DNA of 64,000 nt from Eubacteriales bacterium (lineage in GTDB: Bacteria; Bacillota; Clostridia; Lachnospirales; Lachnospiraceae), in assembly GCA_030539055.1 (NCBI GenBank), contig JAUNSV010000002.1, positions 32,513-96,512 on the forward strand. The letters are read 5' to 3'. A program made the position numbers and the translations under genes. This document shows positions 27,203 to 35,373 of this stretch, piece after piece. Each line of letters begins with the position of its first letter. Position 1 is the first letter of the stretch. Under the pieces are notes generated by a model. That model had not been told where the DNA came from. It worked only from the letters and a program-made list of their open reading frames with translations, and did not search any database.

Positions 27203-28018
27203 TCATATTGATTTCATTTTATTTCGTAAGTTATTAATAAAAATATCGTCTTTTAATTTAATAAAGTTTAATTTGCTTTTTGATTTTTTAATTATTATTT
27301 TATCATCACTTAGTAAAAAAAGTGAATTTTTGCCATCATATACTATTAGATTATCATCTGAATTTGTAATTATAGTTATTATTTTATTGTCTTCTATAAT
27401 AAACCCTCTTTGATTAAAAGCAAGTACACATATAGGTGTTAAAGCTATTACTTTTGCATTTGGTTCTATAATTGAACCACCAGCAGATAAATTATAAGCA
27501 GTTGAACCCGTTGGAGTAGCCACTATCATACCATCAGAAGAATATGTATTAAATAATTTATTGTCTAAATATATAGTATATCTACTAATCTTTTTTATGC
27601 CCGCTTTTGATAAATATATATCATTTAATGCTACATCTTTTAATAATAACTTACCCTTTCTATAAACGCTAGCTTCAAGCATACTTCTTTTATCTAATAA
27701 AAATTTTGTAGATTTTATTTGTTCTATTGCTTTATCAATATCTTTTATTTTATCTATTTGAGTCAAAAAACCCATATGCCCAGTATTTATACCAAGAATA
27801 GGTATATTCAAATTAGCTACCTTACTTGCTATATTTATTATTGTACCATCTCCACCAACTGTAATAATAAAATCTATATTAATAAAATCTTTTTTAGATA
27901 CTTCTTTACCATCTACAACAAAAAAATCAATATTATTCTCTTTTAAACTAATTTTTAATTTTGATAAAAATTTATTAGCATTTTCTTTTTTTGGATTAAA
28001 TATTATTATACTTTTCAT
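27203..28018 (-). CDS. nadK: NAD kinase
   Basis: Cytoplasmic enzyme of 271 residues phosphorylating NAD to NADP. Motifs are TVGGDGTIINIA (catalytic GGDG), GINTGHMGFLTQ and TPTGSTAYNLSAGG, all standard for the family. The start overlaps the tlyA stop by one base (TAATG). Located between tlyA and argR in the conserved cluster. Confidence 0.95.
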   Translation of the reverse strand: MKSIIIFNPKKENANKFLSKLKISLKENNIDFFVVDGKEVSKKDFINIDFIITVGGDGTIINIASKVANLNIPILGINTGHMGFLTQIDKIKDIDKAIEQIKSTKFLLDKRSMLEASVYRKGKLLLKDVALNDIYLSKAGIKKISRYTIYLDNKLFNTYSSDGMIVATPTGSTAYNLSAGGSIIEPNAKVIALTPICVLAFNQRGFIIEDNKIITIITNSDDNLIVYDGKNSLFLLSDDKIIIKKSKSKLNFIKLKDDIFINNLRNKMKSI

Positions 28019-28851
28019 TAATCTAATTCCTTGTGTGCATTATTTATTATTTTTTGAATTAAATTTTGTTCTTCATCTTCTAATTCTTTATTTTCTTCAT
28101 TATTATTTAAACTTAAATATAATAAAAATTCTATATTGCCTTTTGGGCCTTTTATGGGAGAATAATCTAAGCCTTTAATAGAAAAATTTATTGATTTTAC
28201 ATATTTTAATATATTCTCTATTATGTCTTTTTGTATGTTTTTATCTTTTATTACACCCTTTCCTTTGTCTACTATTTCTTTTCCTGCTTCAAATTGTGGC
28301 TTAATTAAAAAAATACACTCTGCTTCATTTTGTATCACATTTTTTATTTTTGGTATTATTTTTAATATAGAAATAAAGCTTACATCCATAGATACTATAT
28401 TTATTTCTTCATTGAATAACTCTATATTTAAATTTTTAGCATTAAATTGTTCTATAGATATTACTTTTTCATTTATTCTTAATTTGTAATCCAACTGATT
28501 TGTTCCTACATCAATTGCATATACTTTTTTTGCACCATTTTGCAAAAAACAATCTGTAAAACCACCAGTTGATGCTCCTATATCTAAGCATATTTTATCA
28601 TTTACATTAATATTAAATACATCCAATGCTTTTTCTAATTTGTATCCACCACGACTAACATATTTTAATTTATCACTTTTTATTTCTATTTTTTGATCTG
28701 GTTTGATTAAAGTTCCTGCTTTGTCCTCCCTTTGATTATTAACAAAAACCAAACCCTCCATAATCATACTTTTTGCTTTTTCTCTAGATGATGCATATCC
28801 ATTTTCTAATAAAAAAATATCTAAGCGTATTTTTTTTATTTTTTCTTTCAT
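28018..28851 (-). CDS. tlyA: TlyA family rRNA 2'-O-methyltransferase (hemolysin-like)
   Basis: Protein of 277 residues. An S4 RNA-binding domain at the N-terminus (RLDIFLLENGYASSREKAKS and EGLVFVNNQREDKAG in parts) is followed by an FtsJ-type SAM methyltransferase fold: ICLDIGASTGGFTDCFL, KVYAIDVGTNQLDYKL, SMDVSFISILKIIP and LIKPQFEAG. TlyA proteins 2'-O-methylate cytidines in ribosomal RNA. It begins 4 bp after the ispA stop; dxs, which commonly lies here, is absent. Confidence 0.93.
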   Translation of the reverse strand: MKEKIKKIRLDIFLLENGYASSREKAKSMIMEGLVFVNNQREDKAGTLIKPDQKIEIKSDKLKYVSRGGYKLEKALDVFNINVNDKICLDIGASTGGFTDCFLQNGAKKVYAIDVGTNQLDYKLRINEKVISIEQFNAKNLNIELFNEEINIVSMDVSFISILKIIPKIKNVIQNEAECIFLIKPQFEAGKEIVDKGKGVIKDKNIQKDIIENILKYVKSINFSIKGLDYSPIKGPKGNIEFLLYLSLNNNEENKELEDEEQNLIQKIINNAHKELD

Positions 28852-28855
28852 TTGT

Positions 28856-29836
28856 TTAATTTTCTCTATGTATCAAGAAAGATATTATTTCTTTTAATTT
28901 TTCAAAATTTGCTTTTGTATCATATTCGAAACTTTTTGTTTCTTCTTCTATTTGTGTTAAATCGTTAATAATATTATTGTATTCATTCTCTACTATTTTT
29001 TTTGATTCTTCTATACCAAATAAAGTAACATATGTTATTTTTTTATTAATTACATCTATACCAATTGGTTTACCTATTTTTTCTTCTGTAGAAGAAGCAT
29101 CTAAAATATCATCTTGTATTTGAAATACTTTTCCAAATGTAAGACCTATTTGTCCCATTTTATCACATATATATTTGTCTGCTCCAGCTATTATGCTTCC
29201 TACTTTAAATGCTATACTAAAAAGAGCACCTGTTTTCATTTCATAAGTATAATCTAGATTCTCTCTTGTTAAATTCTCATCATAAAATAAGGTATCTCTT
29301 GCTTCTCCTAGGACTAAACCGTATATTCCTGCATAAGATGAAAATGTTTCCTTGCATGCTAAATATTTTTCATTCATATTAAGAATAAATTCTTCTCTTA
29401 CACTGTCTTTATAATTTTGCAATAAATGTGTATGCCCAATATCAATCAAGTTTAACGCACAAAATATTAGTGCATCGCCAGATAAGAGTGCTGTATCTTC
29501 ACCATATTTTTTCCAAGTACTCTCTTTCCCTCTTCTTGTTTGAGAGTTGTCTATTTGTGGCAAGTCGTCATGTATTAATGAAAAAGTATGTATCATTTCT
29601 AGAGCTAATTCAAATTTTTCAATATATGTAGTATCTACTTTATCTTTAGTAAAACTCTTATATATTTCATATAATAAAAATGGTCTTAATCTTTTTCCTC
29701 CTGCCTCTATAGAATAATCTATAGCATCATAAAGAATAGGGCATTCGTTTTTTACTACTTCAAGTGTCTTTTTGTTGTCATTGTAAATATTGTCAAATCT
29801 TTTTCTGTATTGTACCATTTCTTCTTTAATATTCAT
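28856..29836 (-). CDS. ispA: Polyprenyl (farnesyl/geranyl) diphosphate synthase
   Basis: All-helical prenyltransferase of 326 residues. It has GGKRLRPFLLYEI, the first Asp-rich motif LIHDDLPQIDNSQTRRGK, ALLSGDALIF, and the second motif FQIQDDILDAS, with KKITYVTLFG downstream. It would condense isoprenyl diphosphates for quinone, wall-carrier or carotenoid-type lipids. ATG follows GGAGGGG, inside the end of xseB. The family is IspA-like; chain length of the product is not predictable here. Confidence 0.93.
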   Translation of the reverse strand: MNIKEEMVQYRKRFDNIYNDNKKTLEVVKNECPILYDAIDYSIEAGGKRLRPFLLYEIYKSFTKDKVDTTYIEKFELALEMIHTFSLIHDDLPQIDNSQTRRGKESTWKKYGEDTALLSGDALIFCALNLIDIGHTHLLQNYKDSVREEFILNMNEKYLACKETFSSYAGIYGLVLGEARDTLFYDENLTRENLDYTYEMKTGALFSIAFKVGSIIAGADKYICDKMGQIGLTFGKVFQIQDDILDASSTEEKIGKPIGIDVINKKITYVTLFGIEESKKIVENEYNNIINDLTQIEEETKSFEYDTKANFEKLKEIISFLIHREN

Positions 29837-30035
29837 TGTTCCCCTCCAAAATTTTTATTTTTCCCTCTATTTTTTGTATAGAATCTTGTGCTTCTTTACA
29901 AAGGTTTATTCCTTTTTTATACAATTCAAATGATTTTTCTAGTGAACAATTTTCATCTCTCATATCATCAACAATTTTTTCTAGTTTTTTCATAGTTGTT
30001 TCAATATCATTTGATGTTATTTTTTGTTTTGCCAT
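29826..30035 (-). CDS. xseB: Exodeoxyribonuclease VII small subunit
   Basis: Small helical subunit of 69 residues with the conserved TTMKKLEKIVDDMRDENCSLEKSFELYKKG pattern (in parts: MKKLEKIVDDM, CSLEKSFELYKKG). It binds XseA as multiple copies and is required for exonuclease VII activity. Its AAAGGAGG site and start lie inside the end of xseA (19 bp overlap), and its end overlaps ispA by 11 bp. Confidence 0.93.
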   Translation of the reverse strand: MAKQKITSNDIETTMKKLEKIVDDMRDENCSLEKSFELYKKGINLCKEAQDSIQKIEGKIKILEGNNEY

Positions 30036-31231
30036 GTTTTCTCCTCCTTTTGTATTATTTTGCTTTCAAATGAGCCGTCTTTAATATATGCTTTTATTAC
30101 CTCTCCCTCTTTTATATCTTTTATAGAAGAAATTTTCTTTGAATATTTATTTTCAACATATGCATATCCACTCTTCAATTTTTGTAAAGGGGATAGAGCT
30201 TCTAGTAAGTCTATAGTGTGATTTATATCTAGTTTTATATTAATAAATTTATTTTTTATTTCATTTTTTAAATTAATTCTTATTTGTTCTATTTTATTTT
30301 TATACTCTTCTATTTTATTCATAGGTGAGCTATCGTATAATAATAGTAATGTTTCTTCTAATTCTATTGTTTTTTCGTTTATTTTTGTTTCTAATAATTG
30401 TTTATACTCTTCTCTTTTTTCATTTAATTTTAAAAAATAATCATCTACATTCCAAGCAACTAGACTCGCTGCTTCTGTAGGAGTTTGTGCTCTTATATCT
30501 GCTACAAAATCTGTTATTGTATAATCTATTTGATGCCCTACAGCAGAAATTATTGGAGTATTTGCATTGAATATTGTATATGCTAATTCTTTGTCATTAA
30601 AACAATTTAAATCTTCAAAACTCCCACCGCCTCTTCCTACAATTATTACATCTAAATTTAATTCATCTAATTTATTTATTCCTTTTATTATTGACTGTGG
30701 AGCTTTATCTCCTTGAACTAACGATGGATAAAGAGTTATTTCTATATAAGGATTATTTCTAGATATTACATTTCTCATATCCTCTATTGCTGCTCCATCT
30801 TTTGATGTTACTATGCCTACTTTCATAGGATATAAAGGTATTTTCTTTTTGTAAATATAATCAAACATTCCACTCTCTTCTAGAGCTTTTTTTAATGCTT
30901 CATACTCTTCATAAATTTTTCCTATGCCAGATTTTTCCATAGTATTTACTATTATGGAATAGCTGCCTCTTTTTTTATATACTTGCACGCTTCCTCTAAC
31001 ATCTACAAATAGACCGTCTTTTATTTCAAAAGTAATATTTTTTAATACACTATCAAAAATATTAATTTTTATTATACTATTATCATCTTTTAAATCACAA
31101 TAAAAAACATTTCCCGATTGTTTGCATGAAGATAATTCGCCTTTAACATATACATTCTTCAATACAAAATCATTTTGCATTAATGCTTGAATATAATTAT
31201 TTAATTCGCTTACACTAAATGGTTTTTTCAC
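30017..31231 (-). CDS. xseA: Exodeoxyribonuclease VII large subunit
   Basis: Catalytic subunit of 404 residues that degrades single-stranded DNA. The N-terminal OB fold contains VKGELSSCKQSGNVFYCDLK. The nuclease core has GIVTSKDGAAIEDM, IIVGRGGGSFEDLNCFN, ISAVGHQIDYTITDFVADIRA and TPTEAASLVAW. A coiled-coil region that binds XseB follows. Begins with GTG and overlaps the nusB end by 17 bp. Confidence 0.95.
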   Translation of the reverse strand: MKKPFSVSELNNYIQALMQNDFVLKNVYVKGELSSCKQSGNVFYCDLKDDNSIIKINIFDSVLKNITFEIKDGLFVDVRGSVQVYKKRGSYSIIVNTMEKSGIGKIYEEYEALKKALEESGMFDYIYKKKIPLYPMKVGIVTSKDGAAIEDMRNVISRNNPYIEITLYPSLVQGDKAPQSIIKGINKLDELNLDVIIVGRGGGSFEDLNCFNDKELAYTIFNANTPIISAVGHQIDYTITDFVADIRAQTPTEAASLVAWNVDDYFLKLNEKREEYKQLLETKINEKTIELEETLLLLYDSSPMNKIEEYKNKIEQIRINLKNEIKNKFINIKLDINHTIDLLEALSPLQKLKSGYAYVENKYSKKISSIKDIKEGEVIKAYIKDGSFESKIIQKEEKTWQNKK

Positions 31232-31676
31232 TATTACTTTCCAATATATTTGATAATATTTTATTTACAAAACCATATGATTTTTCACTACCATATTTTT
31301 TTGCAATCTCAATTGCTTCATTTACAACTATTGATACATCGATTTTTTTTGAAGAATAATATATTTCAAAAATTGCAAGCCTTAGTATCGCCATATCTAC
31401 TTTTGGCACTCTACTTAGCTTGCGATTTGTTAATGTTTGTTCTATTTTTTGATCTATTTCATTAATATGTAATATTAAATCTTTTACTTCGTTTATTAAA
31501 TATTGTTTCTCTTCACTTTTTATATCTTCTACAAATACAATCTTTCCATTTGTTTCATCATCAAAATATGAATGGGAATCGAAATATTCCTCAAATGCTT
31601 CTTCATAATTTTGGAGATTAAAAGAATATAAAAATACTAATTTAAATTTATGCTCTCTTTCTTTGTATTTATTCAC
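31215..31676 (-). CDS. nusB: Transcription antitermination factor NusB
   Basis: All-helical RNA-binding factor of 153 residues, acting with NusE in antitermination of rRNA operons. Recognisable are REHKFKLVFLYSFNL, the C-terminal helices VPKVDMAILRLAIFEIYY and VSIVVNEAIEIAKKYGSEKSYGFVNKIL (in parts). The start codon is GTG, preceded by AAGGT. The middle region is a little longer and more acidic than usual. Located between asp23 and xseA, the standard order. Confidence 0.93.
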   Translation of the reverse strand: MNKYKEREHKFKLVFLYSFNLQNYEEAFEEYFDSHSYFDDETNGKIVFVEDIKSEEKQYLINEVKDLILHINEIDQKIEQTLTNRKLSRVPKVDMAILRLAIFEIYYSSKKIDVSIVVNEAIEIAKKYGSEKSYGFVNKILSNILESNSEKTI

Positions 31677-31685
31677 AAATTTACC

Positions 31686-32021
31686 TTAATAATTTTCATC
31701 TAAATCAATATCTACTATTTTTATATTGACAGCTTTGACTGTAAAATCTAACATACTCTCTATACTTTCTTTTACCCTATCTTGTACTTCTGTCGATATT
31801 TGCATAGCATTGTATCCACTTTCCAAAATAATAGATAAAAATACTTCTATCGTATTATCTTTAATCTCTATTTTTATTCCTCTTTTTAAAGCTTGGGCTC
31901 CTATTGATGTAATAATAGAATCTGTTAAACCACCATTTAAGGCTTTTACTCCTTTTACTTTTGTGGCACTTACACCTATTATAGAAAGAATTACATCATC
32001 AGCAATTTGTACACTATTCAT
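31686..32021 (-). CDS. Asp23/Gls24 family envelope stress protein
   Basis: Protein of 111 residues with the family pattern ADDVILSIIGVSATKVKGVKAL, KRGIKIEIKDNTIEVFLSI and YNAMQISTEVQDRVKESIESML (given in pieces over the chain). Members localise to the membrane and are linked to alkaline and envelope stress. ATG follows AGGAGG. First gene of the nusB-recN transcript, with a strong promoter directly upstream. Confidence 0.9.
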   Translation of the reverse strand: MNSVQIADDVILSIIGVSATKVKGVKALNGGLTDSIITSIGAQALKRGIKIEIKDNTIEVFLSIILESGYNAMQISTEVQDRVKESIESMLDFTVKAVNIKIVDIDLDENY

Positions 32022-32051
32022 TTAAACCTCCTACTTTATTAAGTGTTGCAT

Positions 32052-32080
32052 ATTATAACATAAGTGTGCATATTTAGCAA
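32052..32080 (-). promoter_or_regulatory. Sigma-A promoter of the asp23-nusB-recN operon
   Basis: Minus-strand TTGCTA (32075-32080) and TATAAT (32052-32057) with a 17-bp spacer and a TG extended -10. It lies 30 bp upstream of the asp23 start. Confidence 0.75.
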
Positions 32081-32120
32081 ATATTTAGTGTCCATTTTAA
32101 TTAGACAAAACATTACTTTT

Positions 32121-34031
32121 TTAATTAGAATTATTTTCCCACTCTATATATGCTTTTGATATTTTTTGTTGCAAAATCTCTATTTTTTCATGTATTTCAT
32201 GAAGAATTATATAATTTGTTTGTATTTCTGAATCATTTAATTTTTCTTCTAATTCCTTTTTTTCTTTTTCAAAATTTTCTATATCATTCTCTAATTTTTT
32301 TAAGTAATTCTCTTTCTTTCTATTCTCTTTAAATTTTAAGTGATCATTATTTTCTTTTGATAATATTATATTATCATCTTTATTGTTTTCTTCAAAAATA
32401 CTCTCATAATTGTTTTCTTTGTATGAATTTGATACATACTCTTCGTATCCATCATTATAAAGAAAAATTTCGTTATTTTCATTAAAATGTAATATTCTAT
32501 TTGATACTCTTTTCACAAAATATCTATCATGTGATACAAATAGGACTGTTCCCTCATATTCATCTAATATATTTTCTAATGCTTCCTTTCCCAAAATATC
32601 TAAGTGATTTGTAGGTTCATCTAGAATAAGAAAATTTGGTTTGTGTTCAAATATTTTTGCTAAAGATAATCTTACTTTTTCACCACCAGATAAAATATTT
32701 ATTTGTTTAAATACATCACTAGATGTAAATAAAAAATTTCCTAATTTATTTCTTACTTCTGTGTTTGTAAGCCGTGGGAATTCATCACTAAAATCATCAA
32801 ATATAGTCTTATTTGATAATATTTTCAATAAATCTTGGTCAAAGTATTCATACTCTATATCCTTACCAAATATTATTTCACCTTGCAATGGTTTTAAGTT
32901 TCCTACTATAGTTTTTAGGAGAGTGGATTTTCCTGTACCATTCTTTCCTATAATTGCTAATCTGTCCTTTCGCAATAATTTAAAATTAATATTATTTGTT
33001 TGTATGGTTTTTGTTTCATACCCAATTTTTAAATTGATTACATTAAGAACTTCTTTTGAGCCCTCTTTCCTTGGGATAAAAGATGTTCTAAAGCTTTTAT
33101 CGGAAGAAGAGAGTGGTTTTTGTATCATTTCTTTCTCTAATTTTTCTTTTCTTCGTAATCTTGATAGCGCAAGTTTTGCTTTGGTTGGTTTATATCTAAA
33201 TCTTTCATATATACCATTTAATTTTTTTATTTCTTCTGATTGTTTTTCATATGTTTTTAATTTTGTTTCGTAATCTATAGCTTTTTTATCGATATAATTA
33301 TCATAATTACCTACATATCTTGTAACTTGTTTGTTTTCTATCTCATAAATTACATTGCATATTTGATTAAGAAATTCTCTATCATGCGATACAATAATCA
33401 ATGCTTTTTTATAATTTTTTAAATATATAGATAACCAATCTATTGCTTCTATATCCAAATGATTTGTTGGCTCATCTAAAATAATAATATCTGGTCTTGA
33501 AAGTAATAATTTTATTAGAGCTATTTTTGTTCTCTCTCCACCAGAAAAAGATGATAAAGGCTTATTTAATTCTTCTTTTTTAAATCCAAATTTTAAAAAA
33601 GCCGAATTTTTTTCTTTATTTATTGTTTGTCCACCAAGATTATTGAATTGTTCTATTGCATCAAGCAAAGCATTTGCTTTTTTTTCATCATATTTTTCTT
33701 CAAGTTCCTTTTGCAATTTATCTATTTTTCTTTCATATACTAATATATCTTCAAATGCGCCTTGCAATTCTTCATCTACACTTTTTTCTAAATTAGAAAA
33801 ATTGATTTGTGATAAAAAACCTATTCTATCTATTTTATTTTTAATTATATTTTGTTTGTTACTTTTTTCTATAGGAATTTCTTCTTGCAATACTTTAAGT
33901 AGTGTGGTTTTTCCCGACCCATTCTTTCCTACAATACCTATTTTATCTTTATCTACAACTCGAAAATTTACATTGGATAATATTTCTTCTCCCGATAAAA
34001 AAACATTGCAATCATTTAGTTCTAGTAACAT
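32121..34031 (-). CDS. ABC-F family ATPase (YdiF/EttA-like)
   Basis: Soluble twin-ATPase protein of 636 residues acting at the ribosome in this family. Domain 1 has Walker A GKNGSGKTTLL, signature LSSFSGGERTK and Walker B DIIILDEPTNHLD; domain 2 has GKNGTGKSTLL, ILSGGEKVRLSL and FLILDEPTNHLD. The inter-domain linker is basic (RYKPTKAKLALSRLRRKEK), as needed to contact rRNA. A C-terminal coiled coil of about 70 residues follows. No sign distinguishes a translation factor from an antibiotic-resistance type. Overlaps argH by 20 bp. Confidence 0.92.
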   Translation of the reverse strand: MLLELNDCNVFLSGEEILSNVNFRVVDKDKIGIVGKNGSGKTTLLKVLQEEIPIEKSNKQNIIKNKIDRIGFLSQINFSNLEKSVDEELQGAFEDILVYERKIDKLQKELEEKYDEKKANALLDAIEQFNNLGGQTINKEKNSAFLKFGFKKEELNKPLSSFSGGERTKIALIKLLLSRPDIIILDEPTNHLDIEAIDWLSIYLKNYKKALIIVSHDREFLNQICNVIYEIENKQVTRYVGNYDNYIDKKAIDYETKLKTYEKQSEEIKKLNGIYERFRYKPTKAKLALSRLRRKEKLEKEMIQKPLSSSDKSFRTSFIPRKEGSKEVLNVINLKIGYETKTIQTNNINFKLLRKDRLAIIGKNGTGKSTLLKTIVGNLKPLQGEIIFGKDIEYEYFDQDLLKILSNKTIFDDFSDEFPRLTNTEVRNKLGNFLFTSSDVFKQINILSGGEKVRLSLAKIFEHKPNFLILDEPTNHLDILGKEALENILDEYEGTVLFVSHDRYFVKRVSNRILHFNENNEIFLYNDGYEEYVSNSYKENNYESIFEENNKDDNIILSKENNDHLKFKENRKKENYLKKLENDIENFEKEKKELEEKLNDSEIQTNYIILHEIHEKIEILQQKISKAYIEWENNSN

Positions 34032-35349
34032 TTTTCTTTTTCCTTTTTTTTATACAATTTTCAATTTGTATTTCTTTATATAAGCCTTTATTTACATTTT
34101 TTACATATTTTTTGTATTCTTCTAATGGAAAATCTTCTAATGTGCATTTTCTTTTTTCACATTCAAGAATTATCTTTCCCACTATCTCATGTGCTTTTCT
34201 AAAAGGTACTCCTTTTTTTACAAAGTAGTCAGCTAAGTCTGTAGCATTTACAAATCCATCTAGTAGTGCTTGTTTCATTCTGTCTTTATTAAACTCTATT
34301 GTTCTAAGCATTTTATTCATCATTCTAATACAATCATTTGTTGTATCTATAGCATCAAATGTTAATTCTTTATCCTCTTGCATATCTTTATTGTAAGCAA
34401 AAGGCAAGGCTTTCATTGTTATGCATAAAGAGCTTAATGCACCAAACACTCTGCCACTTTTTCCTCGAATAAGTTCTGCTATGTCGGGATTTTTCTTTTG
34501 TGGCATCATAGATGAACCAGTTTGATACTCATCTTTAATCCTAATATATGAATAATCATTTGAATTCCATATAATTATTTCTTCTGCTATTCTCGATAAG
34601 TGCAATTGAATAAGAGTCAAATCAAATAAAAATTCTAAAACAAAATCTCTGTCGGATACAGAGTCTTGATAGTTTTCTGTTGGTTTTTCAAATAATAAAA
34701 GCTCTGATACATACTCTCTATCAATATTAAATCCTGTGCCATTGAATGCTCCGGCTCCAAGAGGACACTCATTCATTCGATCCTTACAATCAAATAATCT
34801 TCTTATATCTCTTAAAAACATTACTCTAAATGTATCATAATGTGCTGATATGGTTGTTGGTTGTGCTTTTTGCATATGAGTAAAACCTGGTACATATGTA
34901 TCATTATTATTTGCTATTATATAGTTTATGCCTCTAATTAAACCCATAAGATTGACGGCTGTTCTAAATATTTTTCTTCTTATAAACAATTTCATATCAA
35001 GTGCTACTTGATCATTTCTTGATCTTGCTGTATGAAGTTTTTTTCCTGTATCTCCTATTCGTTTTATTAATTCTGCTTCTATGAATGAATGAATATCTTC
35101 ATATTTGCCAATATATTTTTCTAATTTAATTTTGGAAGTAGAAATATCTTTTTGTATTTTTTTTAAATTTTTAATTATTAAATTTGCTTCCTTTATGGTA
35201 ATAATTTTTTTTTCTCCAAGCATTGTAGCATGTGCAATTGACCCCTCAATATCTTCTTTATATAATCTTTTGTCAAAAGAAAAGCTTTCATTAAAATCAA
35301 ATGCTTCTTTGTTTGGTTTTTCGTTGAATCTTCCACCCCATTGCGTCAT
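34012..35349 (-). CDS. argH: Argininosuccinate lyase
   Basis: Final enzyme of arginine synthesis, 445 residues, splitting argininosuccinate into arginine and fumarate. Visible motifs are WGGRFNEKP, HTARSRNDQVALD, FTHMQKAQPTTI, and the superfamily signature GSSMMPQKKNPD. argG lies 12 kb away on the other strand instead of beside it. The C-terminus is lysine-rich. It ends inside the ABC-F gene start. Confidence 0.95.
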   Translation of the reverse strand: MTQWGGRFNEKPNKEAFDFNESFSFDKRLYKEDIEGSIAHATMLGEKKIITIKEANLIIKNLKKIQKDISTSKIKLEKYIGKYEDIHSFIEAELIKRIGDTGKKLHTARSRNDQVALDMKLFIRRKIFRTAVNLMGLIRGINYIIANNNDTYVPGFTHMQKAQPTTISAHYDTFRVMFLRDIRRLFDCKDRMNECPLGAGAFNGTGFNIDREYVSELLLFEKPTENYQDSVSDRDFVLEFLFDLTLIQLHLSRIAEEIIIWNSNDYSYIRIKDEYQTGSSMMPQKKNPDIAELIRGKSGRVFGALSSLCITMKALPFAYNKDMQEDKELTFDAIDTTNDCIRMMNKMLRTIEFNKDRMKQALLDGFVNATDLADYFVKKGVPFRKAHEIVGKIILECEKRKCTLEDFPLEEYKKYVKNVNKGLYKEIQIENCIKKRKKKNVTRTK

Positions 35350-35373
35350 TTTTTATCTCCTTTTTCTTTTTTA

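Noticed and set aside
26084-33273. Plus-strand frames opposite recN and the ABC-F gene (26084-26764, 32641-33273)
   Set aside because: The minus-strand genes have full family motifs; these frames show only Ser/Leu-rich noise.
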